Below, piece by piece: positions 62,696-64,000 of a stretch of 64,000 nt of DNA. Position numbers and translations under genes: made by a program. This DNA is from CAZLFQ01 sp964625465 (GTDB lineage: Bacteria; Pseudomonadota; Alphaproteobacteria; Rickettsiales; Midichloriaceae), in contig CAZVFD010000001.1 of assembly GCA_964625465.1 (NCBI GenBank), forward strand, positions 62,001 through 126,000, written 5' to 3'. Below the pieces are notes generated by a model that worked only from the letters and a program-made list of their open reading frames with translations, was not told where the DNA came from and did not search any database. The first letter of the stretch is position 1, and each line of letters starts with the position of its first letter.

Positions 62696-64000
62696 ATGCT
62701 GAGAAGAGTTGCTAAAGAAATGTTAGGCAGGACTTTTACTACTAAAACTAGCAATATTACAGCTAGTATGGTTCGATCACAAGCAGGGATGTTCTCGCAT
62801 TTAGTGCCAGCAGTAGTGGATGCTGTAAGGGTAGGTGAGAAACCTATTAAAGGTCCGCTTAACTTTACTAAGGAGCAGTCTAGTAGTGTGATCGATACGA
62901 TTGGAAGAACATTGGCATTTTTAGGTGTAACTAATCGCGAAGCTGCTAATAGTTCTTTTCCTTTACAGCTCGCCGATTCAATACCTTTTGTTATACCCCA
63001 AGTTGGCTTAGTGGATACGGTTTTGAAAAAGTTAGGAATAGACCCAAGTTCAGTGCCTCTTGGTGATATAAAAAAACATGTGAATTTTATTTCGTACTAT
63101 AGAACTATTCCTTCAATGGAAGAGTTTAGAAGGCTTGGAATAAGTTATGATCAAGCATGCGAAGTAATCGCAAAACAGTTGTTTATGGGCAGCTTCCATG
63201 GAGATCAAAGTTTAAATAGCCGCACTGTGAATATGTACTTTCCTCCAAATTCACATATGTTAGTTGGTTCTAACGATCTTGGCACCACAAGTAAATCCCT
63301 ATTTGCTGAAATGTATGCCAAAGGGTTAACAGGATTAGAAGCGCCTTTTACAATTGTTAATGGCGGTGATACAACTGCAATGACTAACGGATTCCATGCA
63401 GGAATGAAGTTTATGCTTGAGAGCAGCAGAAAGGGCTTTGCTACTCCCATTTTATACCTTATTCAAGCAAATGGCAGAAGCATCTCAAGTGTTCTAGATG
63501 GAGGAGCCGCAGCCGAAGCTTTTAGAGGATATGGCAAGTTATTTTCTAGGATTACTGAAGTTCCAGCTTCGGAACATGAAGAAGCTCTATATCAAAGAGA
63601 CCAATTGATTGATACAATTCTAAGGACTGGTAGACCTGCAGCTTTAGTTCTAAATGGAAAGCGCATCGGAGGACATGCTACAGACTCTTTGTTAGGCAGT
63701 GATGCACAAGTAATGGAGTCATTCGATTATGCTGTGCAGGCAATTTCACGGTCTCTATTAGCAGTATGTACTGCAGAGCGCACTCCTGCTCAACTGGCTG
63801 ATGAACTCCAATCTAGTATCAACACTGCAAAAGCAATAGTAGATACCGTTGTGACTAACGCTAAAACTGCACCCAAATTTATGTCATTCTCTGAAGCACG
63901 AGAGCTTACTGTTAAAGGTAGTAAAGAAACAGATACGCAAGGTTCAATTGTCTCAATCCCCTTGGGGTATTGGATTGAAGACAAAACACAAGGCGAGAAA
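62696..64000 (+). CDS. Thiamine-diphosphate-dependent E1-like dehydrogenase, truncated at window end
   Basis: An open frame of 435 codons from ATG 62696 with no stop before the window ends. It resembles 2-oxo-acid dehydrogenase E1 proteins: HMLVGSNDLGTTSKSL, then NGGDTTAMTNGFHAGMKFM and LYLIQANGRSISS, which correspond to the GDG...N cofactor motif and the variable helix, though GD is followed by T, not G. The run from GD to N is longer than usual (about 36 residues). It may continue into an E1-beta part. The partner genes would lie to the right. Confidence 0.5.
   Translation, partial: MLRRVAKEMLGRTFTTKTSNITASMVRSQAGMFSHLVPAVVDAVRVGEKPIKGPLNFTKEQSSSVIDTIGRTLAFLGVTNREAANSSFPLQLADSIPFVIPQVGLVDTVLKKLGIDPSSVPLGDIKKHVNFISYYRTIPSMEEFRRLGISYDQACEVIAKQLFMGSFHGDQSLNSRTVNMYFPPNSHMLVGSNDLGTTSKSLFAEMYAKGLTGLEAPFTIVNGGDTTAMTNGFHAGMKFMLESSRKGFATPILYLIQANGRSISSVLDGGAAAEAFRGYGKLFSRITEVPASEHEEALYQRDQLIDTILRTGRPAALVLNGKRIGGHATDSLLGSDAQVMESFDYAVQAISRSLLAVCTAERTPAQLADELQSSINTAKAIVDTVVTNAKTAPKFMSFSEARELTVKGSKETDTQGSIVSIPLGYWIEDKTQGEK

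Noticed and set aside
1..64000. CRISPR array or complete insertion sequence
   Set aside because: No regularly spaced direct repeats and no transposase-like frame were found; the repeats present are palindromic elements.

Overview
This is 64 kb of an AT-rich bacterial chromosome that reads best as a flagellate, host-associated alphaproteobacterium of the Rickettsiales type, perhaps near the Midichloria/Jidaibacter group. The evidence is an NtrX-type regulator without the GAFTGA loop, cytochrome c maturation, ComEC, ThyX, GshA, a secE-nusG-rplKAJL-rpoBC block, flagellar and chemotaxis genes (fliI, a CheB-like protein), and several eukaryote-like or toxin-like proteins. A run of 10 N at 5504-5513 shows a draft assembly. 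The lineage is an inference from gene content and was not tested by phylogeny.

Layout. 1-8.9 kb: 3' end of fliI, ccmH, ntrX, three poorly known genes (DUF3142-like, repeat-rich periplasmic protein, DUF6765-like), a small membrane protein and comEC. 9-11 kb: a structured repeat, a GNAT acetyltransferase and two paralogous unknown proteins. 11-16 kb: apt, prmC, fabD, fabG, zapE. 16-27.5 kb: secE, nusG, rplK, rplA, rplJ, rplL, rpoB, rpoC. 27.5-31.9 kb: an accessory island with two glutamine-amidotransferase-like paralogues behind a near-consensus promoter, a mitochondrial-carrier-like protein and an NTF2-like secreted/anchored protein. 31.9-40.6 kb: metG, a CheB-like protein, tRNA-Val and tRNA-Asp, a YdcF-like protein, an unknown protein, thyX, a full-length RelA/SpoT homologue and yraN. 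40.6-46 kb: a toxin-rich island with a DUF2167 protein, a colicin-like/CDI-type RNase with an adjacent immunity gene, and a lysozyme-like gene split at an A7 run. 46-50.7 kb: gmk and an RND efflux pair. 50.8-57.4 kb: old yellow enzyme, a Cdd1-like protein, an unknown coiled-coil protein followed by three tandem small membrane proteins, an AlkD-like glycosylase, repeats, and an ankyrin plus ADP-ribosyltransferase-like protein. 57.5-64 kb: an ABC-F ATPase, a D,D-carboxypeptidase, rsmE, gshA and a truncated E1-like dehydrogenase.

How it fits together. The core genes run transcription, translation, fatty-acid synthesis, stringent response, nucleotide supply, wall remodelling and glutathione synthesis. 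Between them sit short islands of genes that probably act on other cells: a carrier that resembles host mitochondrial transporters, an ankyrin/ART protein, and a toxin-immunity pair. The most novel sequence-level signal is a roughly 195-nt repeat present twice (8954-9145 and 55516-55710), with several hairpins, one of which shows a compensatory base-pair change between copies.
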